From contig JABUMY010000018.1 in assembly GCA_013327885.1 (NCBI GenBank), positions 1 through 64,000 on the forward strand: a DNA stretch of 64,000 nt, written 5' to 3'. Position 1 is the stretch's first letter, and each line of letters starts with the position of its first letter. The position numbers were made by a program, and so were the translations under genes. This document shows positions 7,435 to 16,876 of the stretch, one piece after another. Below the pieces are notes generated by a model that saw only the letters and a list, made by a program, of their open reading frames with translations, had not been told where the DNA came from and ran no database searches. Origin of the DNA: Flavisolibacter longurius. GTDB lineage: Bacteria > Bacteroidota > Bacteroidia > Chitinophagales > Chitinophagaceae.

Positions 7435-7848
7435 CTAACGCCACTCCCCCCAATCCACCTTCACTTCAATATCAGGATGAATGCTGTGCTGCACCGGGCA
7501 GGTGTTGCCGGTCTGTTTCAGGATCTGCTTTGTTTTTTCATCCACCGATTGGAGCGCTTCCGGAAAATGAAAAAAAAGATTGATGCCACCAACCCGTCGG
7601 GGTTCAGCTTTCATGATCTTTTCCACTTCTACATTAACGCCGTTGAGGTCAAAACCCATGGTGCGGGCCTTGATGCCCATCACCGTTAGCATGCAGGTGG
7701 CAAGCGATGTTGCCATCAGGTCAGTGGGAGAGAACCGTTGGCCTTTTCCATTGTTATCAAGGGGGGCATCGGTTTCAAAATGGTTGCCGGAGCGGAGGTG
7801 TGTACAGGTTGTGCGAAGTTCGCCTTCATAAACCACGGTAGACGTCAT
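7435..7848 (-). CDS. OsmC/Ohr-family protein
   Basis: The 137-residue protein belongs to the OsmC family of thiol peroxidases. The peroxidatic cysteine lies in LMATSLATCMLTVMGIKA and the resolving cysteine in GNTCPVQHSI. I chose the start MTSTVVYEG at 7848 over one ten codons earlier because family members begin close to this strand. The family reduces organic hydroperoxides or is induced by osmotic stress; the substrate is not readable. The CCTAAA array follows the stop codon directly. Confidence 0.85.
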   Translation of the reverse strand: MTSTVVYEGELRTTCTHLRSGNHFETDAPLDNNGKGQRFSPTDLMATSLATCMLTVMGIKARTMGFDLNGVNVEVEKIMKAEPRRVGGINLFFHFPEALQSVDEKTKQILKQTGNTCPVQHSIHPDIEVKVDWGEWR

Positions 7849-7865
7849 ACTTTTTTGCCTAAATT

Positions 7866-7873
7866 TACGTTTG
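7866..7873 (+). promoter_or_regulatory. -7 box for the 7894 gene
   Basis: TACGTTTG fits TAnnTTTG, 20 nt before the GTG start of the next plus-strand gene. No TTTG at the expected -33 spacing is evident. Confidence 0.55.
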
Positions 7874-7893
7874 AACACTATATCTCTATCTAC

Positions 7894-8700
7894 GTGAAAA
7901 AATTAATCGGATTCAGTCTTTTTATTCTATTGGCAGCAGGCAGTTATGCGCAGGACAGCACGGCAAAAACACCCAACCGCACGGAGCGTAAGCAAAACGA
8001 AAGAGCCCGGCGGTCGGCCATCAGCCGGCAGCAGGAAGAAGGGGTGCTGGTCTTTAACAAGCACACCGCTTTTGGCGCACAGGTCCGCACCAACGGGTAT
8101 GGCCTTTTCGTGGAACTGGGCCGCAGCCGGTCGCCCCGCTTTACCAACCTTTATTTACTTGAACTAACAGAAATCAAACATCCCAAGGAAGAAAGGATCT
8201 CCAACGCCAATGCGTTTTTCTCCAACTCATTTATTTTCGGTAAGATCAATAATTTTTACCAGGCAAAGCTGGGTTTTGGCCAGCAATATGTATTTGGACA
8301 AAAAGGAAATAAAAACGGTGTGGCTGTACTGGCTACCGTACATGCCGGCCTGTCGCTTGGTCTTTTAAAACCGTATTACCTGCAAGTACAGGAGCAGTCC
8401 ACAGGCGCTGTTGATATCAAATACGATTCCCCCGACAGCCTTGCCTATCTCGATCTTACCAGGGTAATTGGCGGATCGGGTTTTACCAAGGGCTGGGGCG
8501 AACTGAAAATGAAACCCGGCGCTTTTGTGAAAACCTCTCTTCGTTTTGATTTTGGACGCTTTAACGAAACCATCCAGGCGCTGGAAATCGGCATGAGCCT
8601 CGATGCCTATGCTTCCAAGATTCCACAGTTGGTGTACAACGAACCCAAACGCTTCTTTTTCCAGGGCCACGTTGCCCTTGTTTTCGGGCACCGGAAATAG
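7894..8700 (+). CDS. Secreted or outer-membrane protein of unknown function
   Basis: The 268-residue product starts at GTG with a clean signal peptide (KKLIGFSLFILLAAGSYAQ). A polar, Arg-rich linker follows, then alternating strands rich in Gly, Tyr and Phe (GYGLFVELGRSRSPRF, KLGFGQQYVFGQKG, ending in FFFQGHVALVFGHRK). The pattern and terminal aromatic strand suggest a small beta-barrel or beta-rich envelope protein. A longer upstream start would overlap OsmC and would not begin with a signal peptide. I do not recognise a named family. Confidence 0.7.
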   Translation: MKKLIGFSLFILLAAGSYAQDSTAKTPNRTERKQNERARRSAISRQQEEGVLVFNKHTAFGAQVRTNGYGLFVELGRSRSPRFTNLYLLELTEIKHPKEERISNANAFFSNSFIFGKINNFYQAKLGFGQQYVFGQKGNKNGVAVLATVHAGLSLGLLKPYYLQVQEQSTGAVDIKYDSPDSLAYLDLTRVIGGSGFTKGWGELKMKPGAFVKTSLRFDFGRFNETIQALEIGMSLDAYASKIPQLVYNEPKRFFFQGHVALVFGHRK

Positions 8701-8702
8701 CC

Positions 8703-8710
8703 TAAATTTG
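8703..8710 (+). promoter_or_regulatory. -7 box upstream of lipA
   Basis: TAAATTTG, an exact TAnnTTTG, starts two bases after the stop of the preceding gene. It would give a leader of about 60 nt for lipA. Confidence 0.65.
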
Positions 8711-8778
8711 CAGCTTGCCGTTCCCGGTTGTTATTCGCAACTGCCAACGGTAAACTGTAAACGGTAAACATTCTATCC

Positions 8779-9699
8779 ATGATTGAACTTCCTGTCGTTT
8801 CAAGCGAACAAAAACGTACAAAACCAGATTGGTTGCGTGTAAAACTGCCCATTGGCGAAAGCTACAAGCAGGTGCGCAACCTCGTGGACACCCATAAATT
8901 ACACACCATTTGCGAAAGCGGCAATTGTCCCAACATGGGCGAATGCTGGGGCGCCGGCACGGCAACCTTTATGATCCTTGGCAATGTGTGCACACGGAGT
9001 TGCGGCTTTTGCGCCGTGGCCACCGGCCGGCCGGATGTCGTGGATTGGGATGAACCGCAACGCGTAGCCGAAGCGATCCACTTGATGAAAGTGAAACATG
9101 CGGTGATCACCTCCGTTGACCGCGACGAACTGAAAGATGGTGGCTCCCTTATCTGGCACAACACCATCAAAGCGGTAAAAGCGCTGAACCCCGGTACAAC
9201 CCTGGAAACGCTGATCCCCGATTTCAAGGGGGCCAAAGAAGATATCGGTCGCATTATAGAGGCCGCACCCGAAGTGGTTTCTCACAACATCGAAACCGTG
9301 GAGCGGCTTACAAGACAGGTACGCATCCAGGCCAAATACTGGCGCAGCATGGAGGTTATCACAACCCTTAAGCAGGGCGGCATGCGTACCAAAAGCGGTA
9401 TCATGCTAGGTCTCGGCGAAGCCAAAGAAGAAGTGGTGCAAACCCTGAAAGACCTGGCCAGCGCCGGCTGCGACGTTGTAACCATCGGCCAGTACCTGCA
9501 GCCTACCAAACGACACCTTCCCGTACACCGGTTTGTTCACCCCGATGAATTTGCCGAATACCGTGAGATCGGTTATAGCTTGGGAATTGATTACGTGGAA
9601 AGCGGGCCCCTGGTGCGGTCATCTTATCACAGCGAACGCCATGTTCTTCCCGGTTATGGCAGGCAGCAGTGGGAAGCACAAAAGGCAGCGATGTTATAA
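8779..9699 (+). CDS. lipA: Lipoyl synthase
   Basis: The 306-residue radical-SAM enzyme inserts two sulfurs into octanoyl groups on lipoyl domains. The auxiliary cluster motif is [12 protein letters not shown] (C-x4-C-x5-C). The radical-SAM motif is CTRSCGFC (C-x3-C-x2-C). The C-terminal RSSYHSE supplies the serine ligand of the auxiliary cluster. Length and order are normal. It is expressed alone; no lipB or lipoyl-dependent dehydrogenase is adjacent. Confidence 0.96.
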   Translation: MIELPVVSSEQKRTKPDWLRVKLPIGESYKQVRNLVDTHKLHTICESGNCPNMGECWGAGTATFMILGNVCTRSCGFCAVATGRPDVVDWDEPQRVAEAIHLMKVKHAVITSVDRDELKDGGSLIWHNTIKAVKALNPGTTLETLIPDFKGAKEDIGRIIEAAPEVVSHNIETVERLTRQVRIQAKYWRSMEVITTLKQGGMRTKSGIMLGLGEAKEEVVQTLKDLASAGCDVVTIGQYLQPTKRHLPVHRFVHPDEFAEYREIGYSLGIDYVESGPLVRSSYHSERHVLPGYGRQQWEAQKAAML

Positions 9700-9745
9700 A
9701 CCTTCCGCAAAACCAAAGAGAATTTTAAAACGAAACGATTGATGA

Positions 9746-9780
9746 AAGGGCACACTGTTTTTGCAGTGTGCCCTTCGTTT
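9746..9780 (+). terminator. Terminator of lipA
   Basis: A 12-bp stem, AAGGGCACACTG (9746-9757) with CAGTGTGCCCTT (9764-9775), followed by CGTTT. Confidence 0.8.
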
Positions 9781-9796
9781 GTCCTATATTTAAGGG

Positions 9797-11701
9797 GTGA
9801 ATGCCCGTTACTTCCCTACGCTGTTGACGATTTTGCTTTTCCTGTTTCTGACACCAGCATTTGGGCAATATATCCTCAATGGATCGGCACAAAAAGTTTC
9901 CTGCAACTGTTATACGCTTACCGAAGAAAGGTTGAACGAAAGCGGTTCGGTCTGGAACAGCAACAAGATCAGTCTCACGCAATCGTTTGACTACTGGTTC
10001 AATGTTTACCTGGGCGGCTTTGATGCCAATGGCGCCGATGGTATTGTATTCATGCTGCAGCCCATCAGCACCAGTATAGGGAGCAACGGTGCCGGGATGG
10101 GTTTTGCTGGTGTTGTGCCTTCTGTAGGCGTAGCACTGGATACCTGGCAGAATTTTGACCTGAACGATCCTGACTACGACCATATCAGTATACAGCTTAA
10201 CGGCAACATCAACCATGCGACCGACCTGGCGGGACCGGTAGCGGCATCGGTTACTTCAAACAATATTGAAGACGGCCGGTGGCACCGCTTGCGCATCACC
10301 TGGGATGCCGCTTCCAAAACATTGTCAACTTATTTTGACAACGAATTACGACTGCAAAAAACGGTTGACCTGGTAGCAACGGTCTTTAACAACGATCCCG
10401 CCGTTTACTGGGGTTTTACCGGTGCAACCGGCGGGTCGGTGAACCTGCAGCAGTTTTGCACGGCCCTCGACCCGGTCATCACCACCTCTACCAATGTAAA
10501 TGCTGTTTGCGAAGGAGCGCCCTTGCAATTTTTGGATGCTTCCCAATCCTTTGCACCTATCACCAATTATACCTGGACATTTGGAGATGGCACCACCAGT
10601 TCCGAAAAAGAACCCCAGCATATTTATGCCAGCAGTGGCAGCTATCCCGTCACGCTGCGAATCAAAGGACAGGATGGCTGCGAAAGGGATTCAACTTTTT
10701 CTGTTACAGTCGGTTCGGTACCAAATGGTGTCCTAACGGTAAGGGATACCTGTACGGGCTTTTTGCCGGACGTTGCACTGGCGGAGAACAATACCGCCAT
10801 TTCTTATCATTGGATGCTGGACGGAACGCCCATTTCCACGGAAAAGGTCCCGCAGCTTCCGCAGCTGCAGGCAGGAAACCATACCATTTCTGTTGAACTG
10901 TCTTCCGATTTTTCCTGCGGACAACCAGTTCTGCTTTCCGAAGATTTTGTGATCCAGCCGGCACCGCAACTGCAAGCAGTGGTGGAAGATGGCTGTGTAA
11001 GGGAAAGTCTTTTGTTCCAGGGCACACAAGTGGATACAGAAACGACGATTGCCCGCTGGCACTGGAACTTTGGCGATGGTACAAACGGTATCGGGCAAAA
11101 CCTGTCGCATGCTTACAACACGGCCGGGCAATACACGGTGGAACTTTGGGCAGAAGGCACCAACGGTTGCCAGTCGGATGCCATTCGTTTACCCCTTACC
11201 GTTAATGAAGCCAAAGCGTTTGCCGGCAACGATACTTCTGTTATTAAGGGCCTGCCTTTTCAACTTACTGGCACGGGGGTAGGAAACTTTTTATGGACAC
11301 CGGCAACGGGTCTTTCGGACCCGACAGCCGTGTCGCCGGTGGCTACCCTGGAAGCTGATCAACAGTATATTTTAACCACCACTACGGCGGAAGGCTGCAC
11401 GGCAAGGGATACGGTGCTGATCAAAACATTTGTAGGTCCGGCTATTTATGTGCCGTCTGCCTTTACTCCCAATGGCGATGGGAAAAACGATGTCCTTCGG
11501 CCAGTCTATATTGGTATCAAAGAAGTCAAACAGTTCTCCGTTTTCAACCGGTGGGGACAAAAGGTCTTCGGCACAAAAGACAGCGGCGCCGGCTGGCAGG
11601 GAAAAGGTTTTCAACCAGATAGTTATGTTTGGGTAGTGGAAGCCGTGGATGCCACTGGTAAGCCGATGGTGAAAAAAGGCACGGTGATATTAATAAGGTA
11701 A
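9797..11701 (+). CDS. Secreted lectin/PKD protein with type B T9SS C-terminal domain
   Basis: The 634-residue protein has a signal peptide (LLTILLFLFLTPAFGQ). A bacterial L-type lectin-like domain follows at about 30-215, with GADGIVFMLQ and VGVALDTWQN blocks. Two PKD domains are marked by FGDGTTSSE and FGDGTNGIG. The C-terminal gliding-motility-associated type domain starts at AIYVPSAFTPNGDGKNDVL and contains FNRWGQKVF. The last domain is the type B sorting signal for the type IX secretion system, so the protein is probably exported to the surface or medium. The ligand is unknown; a carbohydrate is likely. Confidence 0.88.
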   Translation: MNARYFPTLLTILLFLFLTPAFGQYILNGSAQKVSCNCYTLTEERLNESGSVWNSNKISLTQSFDYWFNVYLGGFDANGADGIVFMLQPISTSIGSNGAGMGFAGVVPSVGVALDTWQNFDLNDPDYDHISIQLNGNINHATDLAGPVAASVTSNNIEDGRWHRLRITWDAASKTLSTYFDNELRLQKTVDLVATVFNNDPAVYWGFTGATGGSVNLQQFCTALDPVITTSTNVNAVCEGAPLQFLDASQSFAPITNYTWTFGDGTTSSEKEPQHIYASSGSYPVTLRIKGQDGCERDSTFSVTVGSVPNGVLTVRDTCTGFLPDVALAENNTAISYHWMLDGTPISTEKVPQLPQLQAGNHTISVELSSDFSCGQPVLLSEDFVIQPAPQLQAVVEDGCVRESLLFQGTQVDTETTIARWHWNFGDGTNGIGQNLSHAYNTAGQYTVELWAEGTNGCQSDAIRLPLTVNEAKAFAGNDTSVIKGLPFQLTGTGVGNFLWTPATGLSDPTAVSPVATLEADQQYILTTTTAEGCTARDTVLIKTFVGPAIYVPSAFTPNGDGKNDVLRPVYIGIKEVKQFSVFNRWGQKVFGTKDSGAGWQGKGFQPDSYVWVVEAVDATGKPMVKKGTVILIR

Positions 11702-11784
11702 CTTTTACTCTGGTATTTTTCCAGAATTAATTTTTAATTCACCATTGGAGAAATCCCATTTTCATCTACTTACCAAGTCACCAT

Positions 11785-11792
11785 TATTTTTG
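11785..11792 (+). promoter_or_regulatory. -7 box almost abutting a start codon
   Basis: TATTTTTG ends 6 nt before the ATG at 11799. With the usual -7 position, transcription would start at or next to the A of the start codon, giving a leaderless mRNA. Confidence 0.55.
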
Positions 11793-11798
11793 CGCCAT

Positions 11799-12773
11799 AT
11801 GAAATTTATCCTGCTTTCGCTTTTTTTAGCCATCTCTTTGCTATCCTTTTCGCAATGGCAAAATGTAGATTCGCTTTATGGTCCGTTGCCGGCATCGGTG
11901 AAGGTTTTTGTGACCACGCAACGGATCGATACAGCCCCTTTCAAAGCGTATTATGTCATTGCCGACCTGAAGGATAATTCGCTTGACTATACAACCGACA
12001 CCACCCTCGATAGGCGGGCCACACCTTCGCATTTTTATGCAAAGAACAACAACCCGTTACTGGTTGTGAACGGGACATTTTTTTCGTTTCAAACCAACCG
12101 TAACCTGAATGCGGTGATTCGAAAAGGAAAGCTGCTTGCGGGAAATGCACAAACGGTAGCCGGCAGGGGAAAGGATACGCTGACGTATCGCCATACCTTT
12201 CCGAGTGCCATTGGCATAAATAAAAAACGCAAAGCCGATGTGGCCTGGCTTTACACCGATACAATTAAAAAGAAAACCTACGCCGCGCAGTGGCCATTGC
12301 CGCCATTGAAGGACAGTACGGCACAGCATAGCCTGAAAGAAATAGTGACAAATACAAGTCTTATTGCCGGACATAGCGGCAAGTTGTCGCCAACACTGCA
12401 AAAGTGGAAAGTGCAAACGGCCATTGGTGGTGGGCCGGTGCTGGTACAAAATGGTGCGGTGCAGGTGACCAACAACGAAGAGCTGAAATTTGCCGGCAAG
12501 GCCATCAACGACAAACATCCCCGCACCGCTATGGGTTACACCGCTGAGAACAAGCTTGTCATATTGGTGATTGAAGGCCGTACGAAAGAATCAGGTGGCG
12601 CCTCGCTTTTGCAAACTGCGCAACTCCTGAAAGACATCGGTTGCGTGGAAGCACTGAACCTTGATGGCGGTGGCAGCAGTTGTCTTCTGGTTAACGGGAA
12701 AGAAACCATCCGGCCATCGGATAAAGAAGGACAGCGTCCCGTCCCGGCAGTCTTCCTCATAAAAAAGCGTTAG
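11799..12773 (+). CDS. Secreted phosphodiester glycosidase-family protein (NAGPA-like)
   Basis: The 324-residue protein has a signal peptide (MKFILLSLFLAISLLSFSQ). It resembles the domain of N-acetylglucosamine-1-phosphodiester alpha-N-acetylglucosaminidase. Blocks seen are LLVVNGTFFSFQ, AIGGGPVLVQNG, HPRTAMGYT and EALNLDGGGSSCLLVNG, all conserved in bacterial members. The family removes sugar from sugar-phosphodiesters on glycans or exopolymers. A start 18 codons upstream exists but would place a polar stretch before the signal peptide. The stop codon lies in the terminator hairpin. Confidence 0.85.
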   Translation: MKFILLSLFLAISLLSFSQWQNVDSLYGPLPASVKVFVTTQRIDTAPFKAYYVIADLKDNSLDYTTDTTLDRRATPSHFYAKNNNPLLVVNGTFFSFQTNRNLNAVIRKGKLLAGNAQTVAGRGKDTLTYRHTFPSAIGINKKRKADVAWLYTDTIKKKTYAAQWPLPPLKDSTAQHSLKEIVTNTSLIAGHSGKLSPTLQKWKVQTAIGGGPVLVQNGAVQVTNNEELKFAGKAINDKHPRTAMGYTAENKLVILVIEGRTKESGGASLLQTAQLLKDIGCVEALNLDGGGSSCLLVNGKETIRPSDKEGQRPVPAVFLIKKR

Positions 12774-12796
12774 CCGGTTGGGCCAACGCTTTCTTT
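12764..12796 (+). terminator. Terminator overlapping the stop codon of the phosphodiester glycosidase gene
   Basis: AAAGCGTTAGCC pairs with GGCCAACGCTTT with one mismatch; the loop is GGTTG. The gene's own TAG (12771-12773) is part of the 5' stem. Confidence 0.75.
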
Positions 12797-12819
12797 ATAG
12801 ATCGATCATCAAATAAAAA

Positions 12820-13791
12820 TTAATCCCTCAGGTCCCAAACCAGCGCACTGGCGCCAAGGATGGCCGCATCGGCTTCTTTCAGCTCGCTGAACACAAGCCT
12901 TACTTTGTTTTGGAAGATAGGCAACAGGTTTTTCTCCATGTGTTCCCTTGTCGGTACCATAATAAGGTCTCCCGCTTTGATCACCCCACCAAACAAGATA
13001 ATAGCTTCCGGTGAAGAGAACATCACGAAGTTGGCCAACGCTTCGCCCAAAACCTGTCCGGTATAGCGATAGACTTCCAGCGCTATCTTATCGCCGCTTT
13101 CGGCACACTCGTAAACGATCTTCGAAGTAAGATCCTCTGTAGAATAGTTGCGGAGGGTACTTTCTTCCGTACTGTTTTGTAACAACTCAATCGCAGTAAG
13201 AACAATACCGGTTGCGGAGCAATACGCTTCCAGCGAACCGGGAATTTCGGTAGACCAGTGTGGCCGGCCACCGGGACGAATAACCGTATGTCCCAGCTCA
13301 CCGGCAAAGCCATCATGCCCAAGGATCAGTTGCCCGTTGGCCACAATACCGCTGCCTACGCCGGTACCCAGGGTGATCATAATAAAATCACGCATGCCGC
13401 GGGCCGCCCCGTAGTTCATTTCACCAATGGCCGCTGCGTTGGCGTCATTGGTGAGCGCAGCCGGCAGGCTAAATTTTTCTGTGACCAGTTTTGCCAACGG
13501 CACAATGCCTTTCCACGAAAGGTTGGGCGCATAATCAATGGTTCCCGTGTAGTAGTTGCCGTTAGGAGCACCAATACCAATGCCTTTTACATTGCCTTCG
13601 GACTGGTATTTCCGGATCAGCGGTTCCAGTACAGCGTGCAGGGCATCGATGAAGTCTTCCGGATTTTCGTGTATGTCGGTGCGGATATCGCCTTTTTCAA
13701 GTATTTCGCCGCGGTGGTTCACCAGGCCGTACTTTGTGTTGGTGCCGCCAATGTCTATTCCAATCGCAATTTCGTGTGCTAGATCTATCAT
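12820..13791 (-). CDS. ROK-family sugar kinase lacking the usual zinc-site cysteines
   Basis: The 323-residue protein is of the glucokinase/ROK type. The phosphate loop is IGIDIGGTNTKYGLV, the catalytic region is LTNDANAAAIGE, and the second phosphate loop is ITLGTGVGSGIV. GELGHT is kept. The zinc-binding CxCGxxGCxE segment that normally follows is replaced by GRPHWSTEIPGSLEAYCS, with none of the three cysteines in place. It lies 10 bp downstream of a sugar transporter on the same strand, so it probably phosphorylates the imported sugar, perhaps glucose. Confidence 0.85.
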   Translation of the reverse strand: MIDLAHEIAIGIDIGGTNTKYGLVNHRGEILEKGDIRTDIHENPEDFIDALHAVLEPLIRKYQSEGNVKGIGIGAPNGNYYTGTIDYAPNLSWKGIVPLAKLVTEKFSLPAALTNDANAAAIGEMNYGAARGMRDFIMITLGTGVGSGIVANGQLILGHDGFAGELGHTVIRPGGRPHWSTEIPGSLEAYCSATGIVLTAIELLQNSTEESTLRNYSTEDLTSKIVYECAESGDKIALEVYRYTGQVLGEALANFVMFSSPEAIILFGGVIKAGDLIMVPTREHMEKNLLPIFQNKVRLVFSELKEADAAILGASALVWDLRD

Positions 13792-13801
13792 CTTTTAGAG
13801 T

Positions 13802-15304
13802 TTAATGTGCTACCGGCGCTGCTTCATCAAAGTCTACGCCTTGTGCTTTTAAAATGGATTGTGCCCTTACTGCGTAAAAGGCAAGGTAAAGAAAACACAA
13901 CACACCAATTACATACGAGAATTGAATGCCGGTAACATGATCAGCAACAAAGCCTTGCAAAAGGCTGATCACTCCACCACCCATGATCATCATCACCAGG
14001 AAAGCAGATCCCTGGTTGGTATGGCGTCCCAAACCGGCGATGGCCAGGGTAAAAATGCAAGGCCAAAGTGTGGAGCAGAACAGGCCAACGGAGATAAAGG
14101 CATAAACGCTCACCATACCATCGGCTAGCATACCAACGATAAGCGCTACAATTCCAAAAGCTGAAAACAGGAGCAGTTGCCGTGCGGGGTTACCGCGGCT
14201 TAAAAGATCACCGATGATCAGCACAACGATCACTGCGGCATATAAGTAAAACGGCGTGATATCGTGATCGGCAATACGCATCACCAGCAGGAATACGCCA
14301 AAGGCGAGGTAAGGCATCACGAAACGCAGGATCGATTGTGCCTGTTTGCTGATGTTAAACGCTCCAACAGAAGACGTCCAGCGGCCGATCATCAGGCTGG
14401 CCCAGAAAAGCGATACATACGGTGCAATGCTTTCGGTCGGGAAGGGACGGCCATCGGCAGTTTGCACGTGCTGCTTCATAAATTCGGGGAGGTTGGCAGC
14501 AGTGGCCACTTCCACACCCACATATACAAAAATGCCGATCATGCCCAGCCACAGTTGGCCGTAGTCGGTAGCGTTTTTGCGAAGAGCGGGTAGGCTGAAC
14601 TTGCTGGTAACATCGGTAGGGGTGGCTACCTTGCTCACTTCTTTGTCCAGCTCCGTTCCGGGAATGTCTTCTTCAATTTTATTGGGTACCGAAGAAAATT
14701 TAAAGATGATGGCTACAACAATAAAAAGGGCACCCAAAATCAGGTAAGGTGTTTTCACCGCGCTGATGTTGGCATCGCTGCCACCGGCAGCAACGCTGCC
14801 AAAAATGGCAATACTTACCAGGATAGGACCGATAGTTGTGCCGAAATTGTTGACACCACCGGCCATGCTTAACCGTTGTGAGCCTGTTTTGGGGTCACCC
14901 ATAACAATTGCTAACGGGTTGGCCGCGGTTTGCTGAAGTGAAAAGCCAAGGCCAACAATAAAAAGGCCGGTGATCATGAGGCCAAAAGACGCGTTGTTGG
15001 CAGCAGGATAAAAAAGGAGGGTACCCAAGGCCGAAATAACAAGGCCTAAAGCAATCCCGTTTTTGTACCCGATACGGTTCAAAATGTCGCCGCCGCTTGC
15101 CTTGCTGACAAAATAATAAATGAGTGAACCAACGGTATAGGCCACATAAAATGCAAAAGCAATCATTTGTGATTGCGTTTGCGATAAATTCAGTTCTTCT
15201 TTAAAAACAGGAATCAGGATATCGTTACTCGCCGCAACAAAACCCCAGAAAAAAAACACCATGACCAAAACGCCGAATTGCGACCATTTTGTTTGTTGAT
15301 TCAT
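13802..15304 (-). CDS. MFS sugar transporter of the FucP/GluP type
   Basis: The 500-residue, 12-segment major facilitator resembles the fucose/glucose-galactose:H+ symporter family. The first helix contains FFFWGFVAASNDILIPVFK, and later TAANPLAIVMGDPKTGSQRL and AGGVNNFGTTIGP are family markers. A long charged loop occurs near residues 210-240. It is the first gene of a two-gene unit with the ROK kinase (10-bp gap), suggesting uptake then phosphorylation of a hexose. It is divergent from glycogen synthase, so one control region may serve both. Confidence 0.87.
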   Translation of the reverse strand: MNQQTKWSQFGVLVMVFFFWGFVAASNDILIPVFKEELNLSQTQSQMIAFAFYVAYTVGSLIYYFVSKASGGDILNRIGYKNGIALGLVISALGTLLFYPAANNASFGLMITGLFIVGLGFSLQQTAANPLAIVMGDPKTGSQRLSMAGGVNNFGTTIGPILVSIAIFGSVAAGGSDANISAVKTPYLILGALFIVVAIIFKFSSVPNKIEEDIPGTELDKEVSKVATPTDVTSKFSLPALRKNATDYGQLWLGMIGIFVYVGVEVATAANLPEFMKQHVQTADGRPFPTESIAPYVSLFWASLMIGRWTSSVGAFNISKQAQSILRFVMPYLAFGVFLLVMRIADHDITPFYLYAAVIVVLIIGDLLSRGNPARQLLLFSAFGIVALIVGMLADGMVSVYAFISVGLFCSTLWPCIFTLAIAGLGRHTNQGSAFLVMMIMGGGVISLLQGFVADHVTGIQFSYVIGVLCFLYLAFYAVRAQSILKAQGVDFDEAAPVAH

Positions 15305-15414
15305 ACAGTTGGTTATTAAATGATTTTGAGGGGCTGAAAATAATAAGTTTCAGGGTAAAGAAACATTTTGCAGGAAAAGATTTATCTCTAACTTTCAGCA
15401 GGAAGGAATTCGTT

Positions 15415-16833
15415 ATGGAGATTATTCATGTATCGGCAGAATGTTATCCTGTAGCAAAAGCAGGCGGGTTGGGTGATGTGGTTGGCGCATTGCCAAAATA
15501 CCAAAATCAATCGGGTCACAATGCAAAAGTTGTGATGCCCATGTACCGCACTAAATTTTTAGCAGCCAATGAATGGGAAGTGGTACACGAAGGCCACCAG
15601 AACCTGGGATCTTACCATTTTAATTATGCAGTGATCAGGGAAAAAACCAACAAGCTTGGTTTTGAACTATACCTCGTCGATATTTTTGGTTTGCTTGACC
15701 GCGAAAAGATCTATGGGTATGACGATGATACCGACCGCTTCACGGCTTTCCAAATTGCTGTTTGCGATTGGATTGGGAAATGGGACCATCAGCCCGATGT
15801 GATTCATTGTCACGATCACCATACAGGCCTTATTCCCTTCATGCTGAAGTATTGCTATGCTTTTCAGCACATGGCTGGCGTGCCTACGGTTTTTACCATT
15901 CATAACGGGCAATACCAAGGGCAGGTAAGCTGGGACCGCAATAACATTTTACCCGCTTACGACAGTTATAAATGGGGGATGCTGGATTGGCATAACCAAA
16001 TCAATCCTTTGGCATCGGCTGTGCGTTGTGCGTGGAAGGTAACAACGGTGAGCCCGAGTTACCTGGAGGAAATGCGGTACGAAGCGGCCGGCCTTGAAAA
16101 CCTCATGAATTATGAAAGGGGGAAATGCGTGGGCATTTTAAACGGTATTGATGCCGATGTGTGGAACCCATCAACGGATACTTACCTCGTTCGCAACTAC
16201 GACGACCACGATGTAAAAGAAGGAAAAAAGAAAAATAAAAAAGAGCTCTGCAGCACGTTTGGTTTGGACCCCGAAAAACCATTGATCACATTTATTGGAA
16301 GATTGGTTGGCGAAAAGGCCGCAGATGTGTTGCCGGATGCGATTCGCAGTGCCGTTTACCACCATCATGGCAATGCCAGCTTTTTGATCCTTGGTTCCGG
16401 CGACCCGGATGTGGAAAACCGGTTACAGGACCTGCAGCAGCAGTTGGGCGGTTTTGTGAGTACTTATATTGGGTATAGCGAGAGCCTGAGTCACCTGATG
16501 TATGCTGGTGCGGATTTTTTATTGATGCCCAGCAGGGTAGAGCCGTGCGGACTGAACCAGATGTATGCACTGCGGTATGGAACGGTGCCGGTTGTACGAA
16601 GCACCGGTGGCTTAAAGGATACGGTGAAGGATTTTGGCGAATGGCAGGGCTTTGGTATCCGGTTTAACCATGCCGATGCAGGCGACGTCAGCTACAGCAT
16701 TGGAAGGGCCATCGATCTGTACTATAACAAGCGTGACCTGTTTACCTGGATGCGCAGTTATATGATGCACATCGATCATTCGTGGGAGTCGTCGGCGGGA
16801 GAGTATTTGCAGTTGTATGCATCGTTGAAATAA
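15415..16833 (+). CDS. glgA: Glycogen synthase (ADP-glucose type, GT5)
   Basis: The 472-residue enzyme elongates alpha-1,4-glucan from ADP-glucose. The start MEIIHVSAECYPVAKAGGLGDVVGALP contains the KxGGLGDV nucleotide-sugar motif. Later blocks include DVIHCHDHHTGLIPFMLK, TVFTIHNGQYQG, ITFIGRLVGEKAAD and the C-terminal MPSRVEPCGLNQMYALRYG and RSTGGLKDTV. The ATG at 15415 was chosen over an upstream in-frame start because the motif normally lies near the N-terminus. It precedes glgC on the same strand, separated by a repeat-rich gap. Confidence 0.93.
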   Translation: MEIIHVSAECYPVAKAGGLGDVVGALPKYQNQSGHNAKVVMPMYRTKFLAANEWEVVHEGHQNLGSYHFNYAVIREKTNKLGFELYLVDIFGLLDREKIYGYDDDTDRFTAFQIAVCDWIGKWDHQPDVIHCHDHHTGLIPFMLKYCYAFQHMAGVPTVFTIHNGQYQGQVSWDRNNILPAYDSYKWGMLDWHNQINPLASAVRCAWKVTTVSPSYLEEMRYEAAGLENLMNYERGKCVGILNGIDADVWNPSTDTYLVRNYDDHDVKEGKKKNKKELCSTFGLDPEKPLITFIGRLVGEKAADVLPDAIRSAVYHHHGNASFLILGSGDPDVENRLQDLQQQLGGFVSTYIGYSESLSHLMYAGADFLLMPSRVEPCGLNQMYALRYGTVPVVRSTGGLKDTVKDFGEWQGFGIRFNHADAGDVSYSIGRAIDLYYNKRDLFTWMRSYMMHIDHSWESSAGEYLQLYASLK

Positions 16834-16876
16834 AAGTTTGTAGTTAGTGGTTTGTAGTTTGTAGTTCTTTGCCTAT

